From assembly GCA_025618425.1 (NCBI GenBank), contig CM046845.1:6997491-7061490 (forward strand): a stretch of DNA of 64,000 nucleotides, in the 5' to 3' direction. Of this stretch, positions 46,021-58,395 are shown one piece after another (position 1 is the stretch's first letter; every line of letters starts with the position of its first letter). The position numbers were made by a program, and so were the translations under genes. A model generated the notes under the pieces. It worked only from the letters and a program-made list of their open reading frames with translations, made no database searches and had not been told where the DNA came from. This DNA comes from Heliocidaris tuberculata. Lineage: Eukaryota > Echinodermata > Echinoidea > Camarodonta > Echinometridae.

Positions 46021-47181
46021 ATGTATGCAGAGGAGTGAAAATACACACCACAGTAGTGGTTTTAATCCATCTTCGAAGTTTCAAATTTTCAAAGTTGATT
46101 GATTTCCACAAATATCTTTAATAACTTTTTAAAAACAAAACCAAAACAATATCAAAATTAAGAGCAAGAACAAAACAATTATATACATAAATTTCCACTT
46201 CTGTATATCAAGAGAGTGTGATATGAAAGAACATATAAACATCATAAAAAGAATAAGAGCTATTATTGGAAATGACAAATAATGATTGGATATTGATGCG
46301 AAGTAAAGTGCTCATTAGATATCTCTTTCTCACCGACACAAAGAAAAGGTATATCACTATGGACAGGATGACACTTTAATCTCGAAGTAAGACCCTTCCC
46401 ATGAGAAATTTGTAAGTAAATAGGAAAAATGCAAATTCTTAAGGTCAACTTATACACTGAATATAAATTGCTAATTTATTTTCGAAAAAGTCATATGAAT
46501 CGTCTAAATTATAGATTTGTTTGACTTTTTTGTTGTTGCATATTTCATTTTATCAGATATTCATAGAGATTTGTTACAATGAGTTGTTTCATCGAGGATG
46601 AAGATTGATATGAATAAAGTCTTTAAATGAAAATTAGCCTGTCTAGTGTATTTAGGAAGAAATGTTGTATAAAAGGGCTTTTTATCCAGTTGTAAATGAT
46701 CCAATTTCTCTCGGGAAAAAAGTAATGCAAATATTTTCCAATCACGGTGTTGTAAAATAATTCAAATAACTTGGAACATGTAGTTATAATCGTTATGAAA
46801 TGTTAAGAAATATAAAGGTAAAACACTGTGAATCACTCTGATAATAGTTTCTCAAAGAAACAATCAAAATAAAACCAAATATTTAACTATATACGCAAAC
46901 AAATGTGAAGCTCGAATCCTTTTAACTGACCATATAAGAGACATTAATTCTACGAGAGGTTCTCGAAAATTGCCAAGCAAAAAAAAAAAAAAAAAAAAAA
47001 ATCAGCTATTTACAGAACGTATTCTCTAAGGGGAAAACTCTCTAGAACCTGTCTTACAATCAATTAATGAACTGTCAACATCGACGTGTAAGGTGTTCTC
47101 GAATAAGTTCGCTGTCCACAAACTTCGGATTGGTTGGGTGGGGGAGGGGAGGGGTGGGGTGGGGTAATCAAGGAGAGATTC
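46021..47181. other. AT-rich intergenic DNA, no gene seen
   Basis: A run at 46979-47002. No gene recognised. Confidence 0.4.
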
Positions 47182-47437
47182 GCTGGCGGATCCAGGATTC
47201 TCTCTCAGGTGGTCACATTAGTTCTGAAAATTCTGTTACAAATTAAAAATAAATAAGTTTTCACATTTTCAGGTGCCTTTTGGGATCTAAAATTGTAGCA
47301 GGAGAGGGAGGAGGAACTCAAGTGGGGGCATATTCCCTTCTTTTTTTTAATCCTACTAGATGTGACAAGCCAGATTGGATTTGACTCGGGGAGGAGAGGG
47401 AGAAGTACCACCGTGAAATCCCCTGAATCTGCCACTG
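47182..47437. mobile_element. Dispersed element, GGCGGATCCAGG ends
   Basis: Starts GCTGGCGGATCCAGGATTC and ends CCTGAATCTGCCACTGC, an imperfect inverted pair. Similar single ends occur at 36896, 51472 and 62079. Confidence 0.6.
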
Positions 47438-47609
47438 CATGCAGATTGACCATCAAACTACGTCACTAAAGTTCGCCTGACCGTGCTTTATTTCTCAGGA
47501 GAATCTGGTCGGACAAAGACTTTCTCTGTTTTTTTGCAAGAGAGGTTTCGAAAGAAGGGGAAGGTGCAAATCAAATAGAGAGAGAAAAGGCAAGATGGGA
47601 AGATTAAAA

Positions 47610-47612
<3 letters not shown>

Positions 47613-47640
<28 letters not shown>
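47613..47640. repeat. CT microsatellite
   Basis: About 14 CT units. Confidence 0.95.
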
Positions 47641-47644
<4 letters not shown>

Positions 47645-48737
47645 CCATCTAGAAAGGCTTTACTAGTCATGTATACTACAATCTGGTAACCCGAGATCAA
47701 TAATTAATCTGAGGTCTTTTACTCCACAGAGATGAGTCCCCCAAAATGAACGACTCTTTTGAAATACAAACGACACAAACGCTACCATCCCGTTCTAATT
47801 GTAGTTTTCTGTATCTTGCTGTGTCTATCTTCATCTCTTCTATATCTATCGGGGTTTTTTTTTTTTTAAATTTTGGTCATCAAGATTGTTCCCTCGTAAC
47901 TCTTTTATGTTTATTCAAGAGCAGTTATCTTGATACTGCTTTGCCAATTCTTGTTCTCCCTCTGTGTTTTGTCTCTTAGACGATACCGTACCGTCTCAAA
48001 AGCTTGACGATTTCTTGTGATTTGCTATAATGCAAAACATAAATCATGACTTGTTCAGACTCTATCTCTCCTTTCTTATCGTCACTCTCTCCAACCAACC
48101 AATAAATCAGTTGGCAAAGCAAGCTAAGTACTTACAGCTCAAGATTCGAATTTAGGAAGGCACTTAAGGATGTATACAACACGTAACCCCCTGAGAAATC
48201 TTTTGCAGCAGATCAGCCGACGTAATCAGTTTTCTGATGCACACGGTAATTCCCGCCAAAATATAAACAAAAAGAAAGCTCGTATTTCATTCGTATAGAG
48301 TGTCCGCCACCAAAGCCATATAGGAAGTGTATTTCTTTCCTCTTTCTTTTGAGCTCGGGGATTTATGGTCATAGTTTCTACAGTAAAGTAACTAACTTAA
48401 AAACTAACTTATAAGCAAATTGTCTGAATTTGATATGTTTTGCCAAATGCATATCCTTAACAGTCCCTTGGGTGTTACAGTTGTTGGTTCGTATCTGTTA
48501 CATCCTTCACGAAAACTAAAGTTAAAATTTCATGGGAGAAAAATATTGAGAACCGAAGTAGAAATTGTGAAGGAGAAAAAAACAGAAATAACAGAAAATA
48601 CATTAAGTTACCACAATCACCTCAATATCTCTATGGTGTCTTCAAATCTTACAATCAGGCAAAACATCAGGATGTGGTAATTTTAATTATTCAACCGATG
48701 TTAAAACAAGTCGTTTCATATTTCTCTAATCAATACC
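47641..48737. other. Intergenic DNA, no gene seen
   Basis: No supported exon, RNA gene or repeat. Confidence 0.4.
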
Positions 48738-48806
48738 GTCTGTTTGGAGCCTGAAGGGCGTTAACTCTGTACGATGGGACTTAACGCCCTTCTGGTTCCA
48801 AACAGA
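48738..48806. mobile_element. Short hairpin element, GCCTGAAGGGCGTTAA arms
   Basis: CTGTTTGGAGCCTGAAGGGC and its near complement form arms of about 25 bp around a 19-base loop, resembling a minimal MITE. Confidence 0.7.
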
Positions 48807-49084
48807 TTATTACATGCATAAACAATATTTTCTCCTTCATTGTTTTGGCTGACGTCTCAATAACATAGCCATATAAACACAAAGAGAGGAGTCTTTTTAA
48901 AGTTTATCTCAGGATAACACATCAAGCAAAAAGCTATGTCGGCATATTATTCCATATGATTTTTCAAAGTATATTTTTACCGATGCACTTTAATATGCAT
49001 TGTATATGTTTAATTTACATATTTACATATGTACCTATTCCAGAAATACATTGTTTGGTTCGACGGTTTATTTTACCTGACTGC

Positions 49085-49272
49085 TATAAGAAAGGATGTG
49101 TATGCTTGTAATTAAGCAATGGGCCAAAGGACCGACGGCTTTAATTCCTCTCCGAGGGACTTGATAAGTGAGGAATAATGCCTTACCAAAGGGCACTAAC
49201 GCATCCACTTGATTTCGAACCCAGGCCCTCCCAGTTTCAAGACCACTGTTGTACCACTGAGCCATCGCGTCC
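49085..49272 (-). mobile_element. tRNA-derived SINE
   Basis: On the minus strand GATGGCTCAGTGGTACAACA (A box) is followed at tRNA spacing by GGGTTCGAAATC (B box). The body ends AAAGCCGTCGG, CCCATTG, ACAAGCA and TTTCTTATAGCAGTCA. The copy at 58231 shares these body blocks. Confidence 0.8.
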
Positions 49273-51470
49273 TTGTTCGCAGTAATTTCATGTTGATCTT
49301 CCTCATGTTCATTACTTCAGACAGTTTTATTCATCATCTGCCAAAGCATGCCGTCATCATAAGCAAAGGAGATTAAAATAATGATTACTCTAAAGGAGCA
49401 CGGGCGGTACATTTTCAAAGACGTCCTACCTAGCGGTAAAGTTTTTGCGGACTTCGGAGCAGATCCTTTTGCACTGTCTTGCACTATGAGACATCCGCAC
49501 AAAGGTGTCTTATCAAAGCAACGCTCTGCATGCAACACTGCAATTTTGTCTTCATCAACTTATGCACTTCTAAAGCGGAGGTGAAGCACCCGGAATCGTG
49601 CAATGACGGAGTGTGCATTTATTGGAGCTGAAAGTGCCCTGTGCGGAAGGGCGCCATTTAGGTTCATGACTTGTGATGATCATACACATTGCTTAGTATG
49701 CAGTATAAAACTTTTTGGGGGGTATCATAATTATCCGATCTTTAAATGATCTATAATCACTATAGTACTTGTAACTCGGGTGATTTATTCATCAATGCAT
49801 TCGTCCAAGAAGACTGCACAGAATAAATGAGTGAAAGTTCATCTTGACACTTTCAGATGAAGGGGGTTTTCTTCCCATCTGGAATTTAGAGGAGCAATAA
49901 AAAAAAAGCGGCAACATTTCAAAGGAGAATGTATTTGAATGTGCTTCCGAAAATTTTGAGGGTTTCCTTCTTATCAGCATTCCATATTTTAAAAAAGTAA
50001 ATTGAAAAGTTCATGTGCAATAATGTACAATAAAGCAGAAGGTACGTTTTATCGAAGAAAAGTGTTTGATTTATTTTAAATAAGAACACATTTTTCTCAT
50101 TATTCTCATCAACATTTTCACAGTCGTACATGTACCATCACCAATATTTCTTTAATTTTATTTTTTCTCCCCATTTTCTCTTCATCTTCCACTTCTCATG
50201 CTTCTACTCCTCCATTCTTGTTTTTGTTTGTTTTTGTTTTTTCCTTGTCTCCTTCTTTCAACCTCATCATCTCGTTATTCCCTTAATAATATTAAAGATA
50301 GCTCCAGGGGGTTTTCAAAACACCCAAATAAAAAGTAGAACACACTTTCAAAAGTAGGACGTAATGAACACTTTCAGATAGTACGTTATAATCTTTCCAC
50401 GAAAGCTTTGAGCTTCCCTCGTCGTTCAGCGATTCCTCGTCTCATGTCTTTATCAAAATATCAACTTCTGAGCCTTTTCTGATAGCAAATTTCACAATTC
50501 CCTTTTCTTCTTGATATCAATCATTTTTAATCTTAAGCTCTCTTTGACAAATGCAAACTAGTTTTTATCGAATCTAGCCTAGTATCAGGGGCTATATCCC
50601 TGGATATATCAAATGACAGATATCATGTATCTTGACATAGTTTCCCCTCGGGCGTCATTTAAATGCGACATTTCATATTCCCTTTTCTTTTTCCTTGTCT
50701 CCATGACATTTCTTTTTCTGATTCTGATGATTTTTTTGGAATACTTTCGAGATAGTACGGCTCTTCTGTAGCTTAACAGTTCAAATGAAACGTGACGTAC
50801 TGACGTTAACCGGGCAGGGTATCTGTGTTATTCATTTTTTAATGTAACTTCTTTCTTATATCAAACGTACTTTCTTTCTAAACTCATCACATAGTTAACC
50901 CTATCCTTTCTAATGAAATTTTCTAATGAAAATGATAATAGGTTAACGCATTCGCAGTATTACATTTATATCTTAAGTGAGGTTATAACATATTTCAATT
51001 CCAGCTATAACATCGGATCTAATTCAAATTCAAATTCAAATCTAAGCTCAATACAACTGCTCCAAACTCAATAAAAATTCCAATCTTTATACACCACCTA
51101 TACACATTCTCACTTCTCGTCCTAGTGTGGGCCACAGTTCAACGTGACCAACATTGTTAATGTAATCAGTGTAGTAAACGCTATATGATGACGAAGATAT
51201 ATCAATCGATGCTGAAAAAGTGCAAACGGTATAAAGGTGTTTTTAAGAACATATCCGCTAATAATTAGTTCTGTTTTACATAGACATGTTTTCTCAAAAC
51301 GAAATTATGTCCCAATCATGTTTTTAATGTATCATTATCGACGAATCGATGCTTTTAGCGCTCAATAGTGGAGATGAAGTAAGAAACATGGTACTTTCCG
51401 CTAATGGGCAGATCAGACAAGCAATTACATGAGTCATTCATTACCAGCTAATGAGGGTGTTTAACTTCAG
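49273..51470. other. Intergenic DNA, no gene seen
   Basis: A 67-codon + ORF at 49381 has balanced residues but no splice or family support. The rest is AT-rich. Confidence 0.35.
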
Positions 51471-51705
51471 GGGCGGATCCAGGGGGTCGGGGGTTTGGAC
51501 CCCTTTTTTAATTGTTGTAAACAAATTGTCAACAATTTTAGAGAATCGGACACCCCTGCCCTCTCCCCCCGCTTATGTTCGATAACCGTTTTTGTTTGTT
51601 TGTTTGTTTGTTGTTGTTGTTTTTTTTTATTTGGGGGGGGTGTCAAACTTGAGGGAATTAGACCCCTCCCCTCCTTTTATGGATTGCTGGAGTCGCCCTA
51701 AGTTG
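51471..51705. mobile_element. Dispersed element, GGGGCGGATCCAGGGGG start
   Basis: Begins AGGGGCGGATCCAGGGGGTC and contains two ACCCCT/GGGTGTC blocks with GAGAATCGGACACCCC and GGAATTAGACCCCTCCC. It ends near GGAGTCGCCC. Confidence 0.55.
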
Positions 51706-52014
51706 TATAGCACTGGCCGTATGGCAGTATGTTATTATGGGTTTATATAGACTATACTTATGAAACATGACAACAATGTTTCAGTTAAATCCACACTGTC
51801 ACAACATAGCGACTCTATTATTTAATCCATTTTTCAGTTTTCATTTCACTTTCTTTACCTTACCAATAATCGAACGTTATGAAAAATATATGTCATTTCA
51901 TATTAACCCGTGTTACTAAAACACTTTCTATTCAGGGGGTGGTGGGGGAGGGAGGGAGGCTTGAGTTTGTAGATACCTGCAAATATATGCCCGTAGTACT
52001 GAATCGACGTTTTG

Positions 52015-52071
52015 ATACAAAGCTGTATTCTTAAAGTACAAATGTTGTACTTTAAGAATACAGCTTTGTAT
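52015..52071. repeat. Perfect palindrome, 27-bp arms, ATG spacer
   Basis: ATACAAAGCTGTATTC and onward to 52041 is exactly complementary to 52045-52071, with only ATG between. It would extrude as a hairpin. Confidence 0.97.
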
Positions 52072-52447
52072 GTGGAAGCCGACAAAGAGAAACGATGCAG
52101 TGCGAGGTACAAAAGAAAGTTCCTATACTTAAATCAACTTTCGATCGATAATGTGCATGGATGTGCATTTCACCTGCACACTAAATTCAGCGCTGAATCC
52201 TCGAAATTATAAAAATTTCTTTCGTCTGCCTAAGAGAGTAATTCATTTCATGCTCAATCTCTTTTTAATGCCTTCACATTTTTACAAACCTCCCTATCAT
52301 TCACGCGCAAGATATTGTGGATCATTGATTACTATAATGTTCTTAAAATTATGAAAAACAAATTCTTCCAAACAGAAAGAAAAAATTAATCACATCAATA
52401 TAATTTATGCATGATCCATTTATCACCCAGTTATCGTCTCATCTCTA

Positions 52448-52454
<7 letters not shown>

Positions 52455-52483
<29 letters not shown>

Positions 52484-52520
52484 AGCTATCTTTCTAGCTC
52501 TCTTCCTCTCTCTCTCCCCT
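52455..52520. repeat. CT-rich microsatellite
   Basis: (CT)n then CTAGCTATCTTT repeats and more CT; a C run at 52584-52592. Confidence 0.9.
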
Positions 52521-52629
52521 TGTCCCTATATCTTTATTCTCTCCGCTTTCCAATCCCCCTCCGCCCTCTGTCTCCCTTTCTCCCCCCCCCCCTCTCTCTC
52601 TTTCTTTCTACGCTATACTTCTAGTTAAC

Positions 52630-53330
52630 CCTCTGTAATCTACGGCTAAGATTTTTTTCTCTCCATTACAATAGCGCTCGCCTTTATAGCAGACGGGAAG
52701 ACGATAATCTTGATAAAAAATTTAATGAAACATCGCGGTAGAACGATAAATGCATGCTCAGCTCTTTCTTACTCTCTTCGTTCCTTCGTGAATATTCTCT
52801 TTCTAAAGAAGACTTGTGACCGTGGAAATGCTATCACAAGAGGCTTAAAATCAAGGCATGGGAATACTTTCTTTTTTATTCTCTGAGGAGAAAAAGGCTC
52901 CCGTCAAAAGCGTAAACCTTTTCATGAAGGTTTTTGACGATCTATACTCACCAATTCCACTGAGAGTCTATACGGGAAGGGCGGGTGTTGTGGTTTAATG
53001 TGGCGTGAATTGTTACAATAAAACGCCAATGAATGTGTCTTTTTGCCGTCGGTTGGTTTTTAAAGTGCGCCTTCTTGAAGCAGTCGTTGGCTTTCATATC
53101 CTCGCTCCCGGGCTTTTTTTATATTTTTTTATTTTGTTGTCTTTTTTTTCTACAGCATCGGTTGCAATATATATGGATTTTTTACCAGAAGCGATTTCAC
53201 CGCTTTTGTCAGCAACACCCTTCGTGTATTTTATGATTTATGCCTGATTGACGTCACAATACCAGGCTTGAATATTGACTTCTTTAATATGAATCTTGAA
53301 GATCACTTTATGGCATGTCTCGTAAGCTAG

Positions 53331-53334
<4 letters not shown>
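52630..53334. other. Intergenic DNA, no gene seen
   Basis: Overlapping 80- and 67-codon ORFs near 53005-53247 are Phe-rich and include T runs. Not supported as genes. Confidence 0.4.

Positions 53335-53391
<57 letters not shown>
53335..53391. repeat. CT microsatellite
   Basis: About 28 CT units followed by CTAT repeats. Confidence 0.97.
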
Positions 53392-53393
<2 letters not shown>

Positions 53394-54799
53394 ATTTCTC
53401 TTTCTCTCTCTATCTATCTATCGAACTATCTGTCATTTACAACGCATTTCGTATTCTGAACAAGTTATTTACCCATATTACTCATTCTTGTAGCTTAGAC
53501 AAGTAGATTATTTTGCTCACATCACATTTATATCTAAGAATTTCACAACTTAATATTGTAATTCATACCAATTCTTAAAATCTAAAAAGAAAGCGTTCTC
53601 CGTTAACCCGTACACTCATCTTGAAAAATAATGCAGTATACCGCTATACTGTGATCTTAATCAACAACAAAAATACGATGTTATTCGCGATTGTATAATA
53701 TTTCGTAACTTCTCGTCAAAAATACACATTGCAAACTCTTCTGCGTAATAGCCTCGAGCACCAGCTTCTGCACAAAACATTTATCCAGAAATGTTGTTCG
53801 AACCCACTATACCGATTCTAATTTTATAATTCCTTCCCATCTTACACCGCATTTTTTTTTTTTGGGGGGTGGGCATTATTCATTTTCTCCAGGGTAGTAC
53901 GTCTATAAAAGTTTAATTCAGTAAAGATATTCCGCCAAGATCACCACAGAGCTAGCGTGGGTGTAAACAAGGAGGAGGAGATAAGAGGTTGTAAAAAAAT
54001 ACAATAGAAATCATATTTTTGACAAATTATGCTTTGAAGCACATGAGGTTTGTTTTCGAAGGAGATTTCAGCATCGAATGCGTGACACTGAGATATAACG
54101 TCATTCCATAATTTCCCACATGCACCGTCTTTGCAATAAACATCGGATTTGTCACCTTTTCAAACGAAATACACGCATATCTTGTATCGACCTTTTGGAG
54201 ATATAACTTTCACTTATGTCATGTCTGTATTCTTGTAATTGCTTTATAGTGTCATCTTGGAGAGCTATATCAATTCGCATGTAAACCTTCACAGAAAGTT
54301 CCTTCTCGTGTTATTCACCATTGCCCATTCTAATTCTTTTGATTTCTTCTAGTTTTATTATCTTTTCAATCTATTTTTTTTTTCTCTCATCGAATTATAC
54401 GTTATTGTAATGAAACAAGAAGAAATCATTTATTTCTGTGAATATTTTGTTAGATTCTATTCCAAATGGGAATAAAATATGACAGAGCCATCAAATCATT
54501 AATTTTGTTCACCTTTTCGAGAATTCATGCTTCTCTTTCAACTTGTCGATTGAGATTTTACAATCAGTTTCCCATCAAGTATATCCTTCATAAAAGAGCT
54601 TCATGGATAACTCGTGCTGAGGAGATGGAAGAATTCTTCTCTAAAGTACGAAAGGTGTATTACAATTAATCCTAATACATATGTAATGGATTTCATCCCT
54701 TCGCACGTCCTAATCCCATCAATACTTCATTTCAGTTGCCAATTTACTGCACTTACTACAACTATGATGACTGGAAGAAGTGAAATACAGATTAGGGTC
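53392..54799. other. AT-rich intergenic DNA, no gene seen
   Basis: No supported exon, RNA gene or repeat. Confidence 0.4.
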
Positions 54800-55008
54800 G
54801 GGGTATCGTAAGAGGCGGGGGCGGTATAATACCCCCTTGAATTTTTTCTGTTGGCAGATTTGGGATTCTTACTGGCTGTTGGCAAATCTTTAAAAAAAAA
54901 TGATGACCCTTTTCTTCCTCGCTTGTTTGCTGGTTGTGAAATGTTCAGCTAACTTGTCGGCAAATTTAGTCCGACACCCCTTACTTAAAATGCTCTAGCA
55001 ACGTATAC
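54800..55008. mobile_element. Dispersed repeat, GGCAAATTTAGTCC family
   Basis: GGCAGATTTGGGATTC, GCTGTTGGCAAATC, TTGTCGGCAAATTTAGTCCG, ACTTAAAATGCTCTAGC in the same order as at 6685-6878. Confidence 0.7.
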
Positions 55009-56410
55009 TGTATCAGGCTTAAGCCCATACATATTTTATGATCCCAGAATAATCATTTTGACAGATGTATTTAAATTCAGTTGATGAATAGAAAATAAAA
55101 ATACTCACAAGCTTCTACGAATGTTGCTCCTCATGTGGAATATCGTAATAAGCAAATACGAATTGAGAATGTTTTAGATCCATAGTCGTCATCTAAATTG
55201 GTTAAAATTTTCCTCCTTTTTGACTTATCTTAACATACTGGATTTTATTATCTGATTATAGGCTGTTTCCTTATTATTTGTGGCAGTCATTGTACACTGC
55301 ATTTAAAATGGAATGCATAGACGATTTTCTAAATGGACCATTAGGAAGAACAAAACCATTATTTTAATGGCCCTGAATAGATCTTTCCAAATGTTCTTTT
55401 TTAAATTCTTGATTTGTGTAAATGTATTATATGTATTCCAACTATTTTATACTGATAATAAAAACAGACCATATCAATCCAAGCTGATATATTCATTGAA
55501 GGTGTTCTTTTTAGAAAGTGGTACTGATTCTCTTTTGGTGATAAGCATTCATTACCATGAAAACTTAGGATAACAATAAATCCTAAAACCCCGTAAAGCA
55601 TTTGTGGTCCCAAACATCGATCTCACTAAGTAGCTTCCTAATTAGAGAAAGGATGCAATTCCGCCTAAGGAAAGTTTAAAATATGACAAATATGAATTAA
55701 TTGTGAGGAAAAGGCGAGGGAGCTTCGGATTGCTGAAAATGATTTATTCATGGAAATACTCACTTTTCAGTGGCGTTTATCAAGAAACTGATGGGGATGG
55801 AATCCTTTTCGGACCGAATGGGGGTGGGGTGGGGTGAGAGAATCCATCCTGTCGGTGTATCATAGACACTGTGCATGTTTTAATCTCCCCCCCCCCCCCC
55901 CAAGCCTTCACGGGGGTATACTATTCCGTCTTTTTGGAGCTAGATTTCTAAGCTGAATAAACCACTTCCCTCTTTTTTTTTCTTTCCTGACTTATCACCC
56001 CCTCTGTATTACCATCGTCATCTTGTTAGTTCAATTTCAAACGAAATAAGCAGCTCAATTTCAAATGTTGAATCTATGAAAATATCTAAAATAATAATTT
56101 CAAATGACTTTCTATTTTGAAAATCGTTTTTCCTCAAGACCGAACTGTTAAGTTAGCAGCAAGAAGGATTTAGAATGTTATATTCGGCTGTTTGATGTCA
56201 TGTAATTTTTAATTACATATTTTGTTTACAAAATCTCAGATATTTGTAAAATCCACGAAAACTATATAAATTTCTCATTGGACAACAAACGAATGAATTG
56301 CATTAAAATCCTGTTTTGCTGCTTCATAACGACTGTTTCTTCATTTTCTGAGTTTTATCTCCATTAATGTTCATCTATTTTTCTATTATAATTCATATTT
56401 ATACTCATTT
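55009..56410. other. AT-rich intergenic DNA, no gene seen
   Basis: C run at 55887-55901. No supported exon or repeat. Confidence 0.4.
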
Positions 56411-56890
56411 AGGTTAATCCGTTTCAGCTTTGCTATAATTTCTCTCATGAAAATTATCTTAACTCTTCGCTCTGGATAGTTTTTCATCTTCCAGGTGGTT
56501 CCATCGGCGAAGATTAGGTCCGTAGGATCCATTGAAAAGAAAGAAATTACAAGGCAATCTACCAAGCGAATCGATGGAAGATTTCACATGGTTGCCCCCA
56601 ATTTCACTTTTGTATTCAGTTGTCTTCCATTTGGAATTCGCTGTGAACTCTAGCAGACTTCTCTCATGCCCCTCATTCTTGGCCCCCAAGATAACGCCCA
56701 TGCAGAGTCAGGTTAATCCGTTTCAGCTTTACTTATAAGCAAATTGATACAAGATTTCACATGGTTGCCCGAAATTTCACTTTTGTATTCAGTAAGTTGT
56801 CTTCCACTGGGGACGCGCTGTACCCTCTAGCAGACTCCCTTTTCACCCCTCATTCCTCGCCCCCAAGATAACGCCCAAAGTCAGGTGTTA
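56411..56890. repeat. Tandem duplication, ~300-bp unit
   Basis: Both copies start GGTTAATCCGTTTCAGCTTT (56412 and 56711) and share GATTTCACATGGTTGCCC, CTCTAGCAGACT and CCCCCAAGATAACGCCCA. The second copy has lost about 120 bp after its start. Confidence 0.92.
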
Positions 56891-57300
56891 TAACTAACAC
56901 CTCCGATAATCAGGCGGGCTGCATAATCCGCTCCCGCACGCGCCGCGAAATATTAATATTCCGAAATTGAAAAAGGGGGCAGGTGTTGGTAGAATCTCGT
57001 GGCAATAATTATACGGACTCAAGTTACAAGGTAACTAGGTGAGGAAAGTGTGTAGAATGTGTAATTACTCGCGCCAGCGCTCTTGGGGAAATTCGTCACT
57101 GTTCTCAGAGTAACAGACGATTGACATAAATCTATTTTTCCCGCGCTCGGGTGGGAAGGCGGGAAATAACAGAAATGGTGCTAGGAAAACGGACTCGGGG
57201 AAAGTTAGAGCCATGGGCACGACCGAGAAGGCAAATGAGATCGAGTTTTGAGAGGAAATCGACCATTATCGATAATCTTAGGGCGAGGAAATGGGCTTGG
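56891..57300. promoter_or_regulatory. CpG-rich island, E2F- and GATA-like words
   Basis: Balanced composition with CCGCTCCCGCACGCGCCGCG, TTTTCCCGCGCTCGGGTGGG and TATCGATAATC. No long convincing ORF. The regulatory call is inference. Confidence 0.25.
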
Positions 57301-57760
57301 TAAACAAGGCATATGATAAAAGAGAAAATACAAAGCTGCTGGCGATACGGTCGCTGATAGGGCAGAATTACCCTTCTCGTATGGCAGAGGGGATGGATAA
57401 AAATACGCACAGATTGAAGAGTCTTGGGAGAAATGCTTACTTTTCTGGTCTTCTTATAATAGAGAAAGCTTTAAACAAAAAACATGTGAAGTTTCAAAAC
57501 TTGGATGACCTCCAAAATTAACTGAATACCTATTATAAAGGAAACTTATTCTTTGAAGCAAATTAAAGTACATACATTTTATATCCATAAGGCGAAAAAG
57601 AATAACATTACCAAATGCATTTACAGTAACAAGACAATTGGAAGAGGCGTGAAACAACACCCCACCAGCCCCGCGATCTCCTAGAAAAGTTTCTGGAAGA
57701 GTGGTTCGTATATACATAAACTAAGACGGGAGGGTATGTTAACATCTTCCAAAGATCGTG
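57301..57760. other. Intergenic DNA, no gene seen
   Basis: No supported exon, RNA gene or repeat. Confidence 0.4.
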
Positions 57761-58105
57761 TATTATACTATTAATGCATGGTTGGGAGTGCGTTAGTGCG
57801 ATCTGGCAACACAAAGGTTTTTATCGTGGTGTACTAACACACGAGGCGTAGCCGAGTGTGTTAGACACCACAATAAAAACCTGCGTGTTGCTGGATCGCC
57901 CTAACGCACGAACTCACAACCAAGTATTAATAGTTTTATAAAACGGGTCTACAATCTTAGTGTTTTCTTACAATCTTAGTGTTTGATCAGGATTAGCCGT
58001 GCGTTAGTCCCCTCGCCGTGCGTTAGTACTTTTTTTTTGCACGGTCACGTGGTGTTATTTGACCAATCAGGATGGCTACATTCTTGAACCCGTTTTATAA
58101 TAAAG
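57761..58105. mobile_element. Complex fold-back element
   Basis: Arms of about 80 bp meet near 57850 (GTGTACTAACACACGAGGCG facing CCGAGTGTGTTAGACACCAC), with outer words GTGCGTTAGTGCGATC and GATCGCCCTAACGCACG. To the right, TTATAAAACGGGT (about 57937) and ACCCGTTTTATAA (58088) form a second inverted pair enclosing GTGCGTTAGT repeats. Non-coding. Confidence 0.8.
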
Positions 58106-58230
58106 AATAGTCAAATTAATTCACAAAAAACATTTTTATTAATTTCATTAACTCGGGAACCTATTATGTTAACAAAAGCACCACTGATAGCTGGTTATAT
58201 CATTCAATCAAAAAGGTATTATGAACAAAT

Positions 58231-58395
58231 TGGTTCGATGGTAGAGCTGTGGTCTTGTTAACCTGAATGTCCTAGGTTCGAACCACTTCGATACGCTGGT
58301 ATGAAAGCCGTAGGCCCATTGGTTGCTATCGACAAGCACAGTCTTGCTTTCTTATGGCAGTCATGCCAAATATTTATCATTAAAACGCATCTATA
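58231..58395 (+). mobile_element. tRNA-derived SINE
   Basis: A box GATGGTAGAGCTGTGG at 58238 and B box GGTTCGAACC at 58275. The body AAAGCCGTAGGCCCATTG, ACAAGCACA and TTTCTTATGGCAGTCA matches the SINE at 49085-49272 but lacks about 60 bp of its middle. Confidence 0.8.

Noticed and set aside
49381..49584. 67-codon + ORF with balanced residues
   Set aside because: Short, no flanking splice sites I could define and no recognised motif.
58237..58310. Functional tRNA gene
   Set aside because: A and B boxes are present, but the acceptor and anticodon arms do not fold and a shared non-tRNA body follows; it is a SINE.
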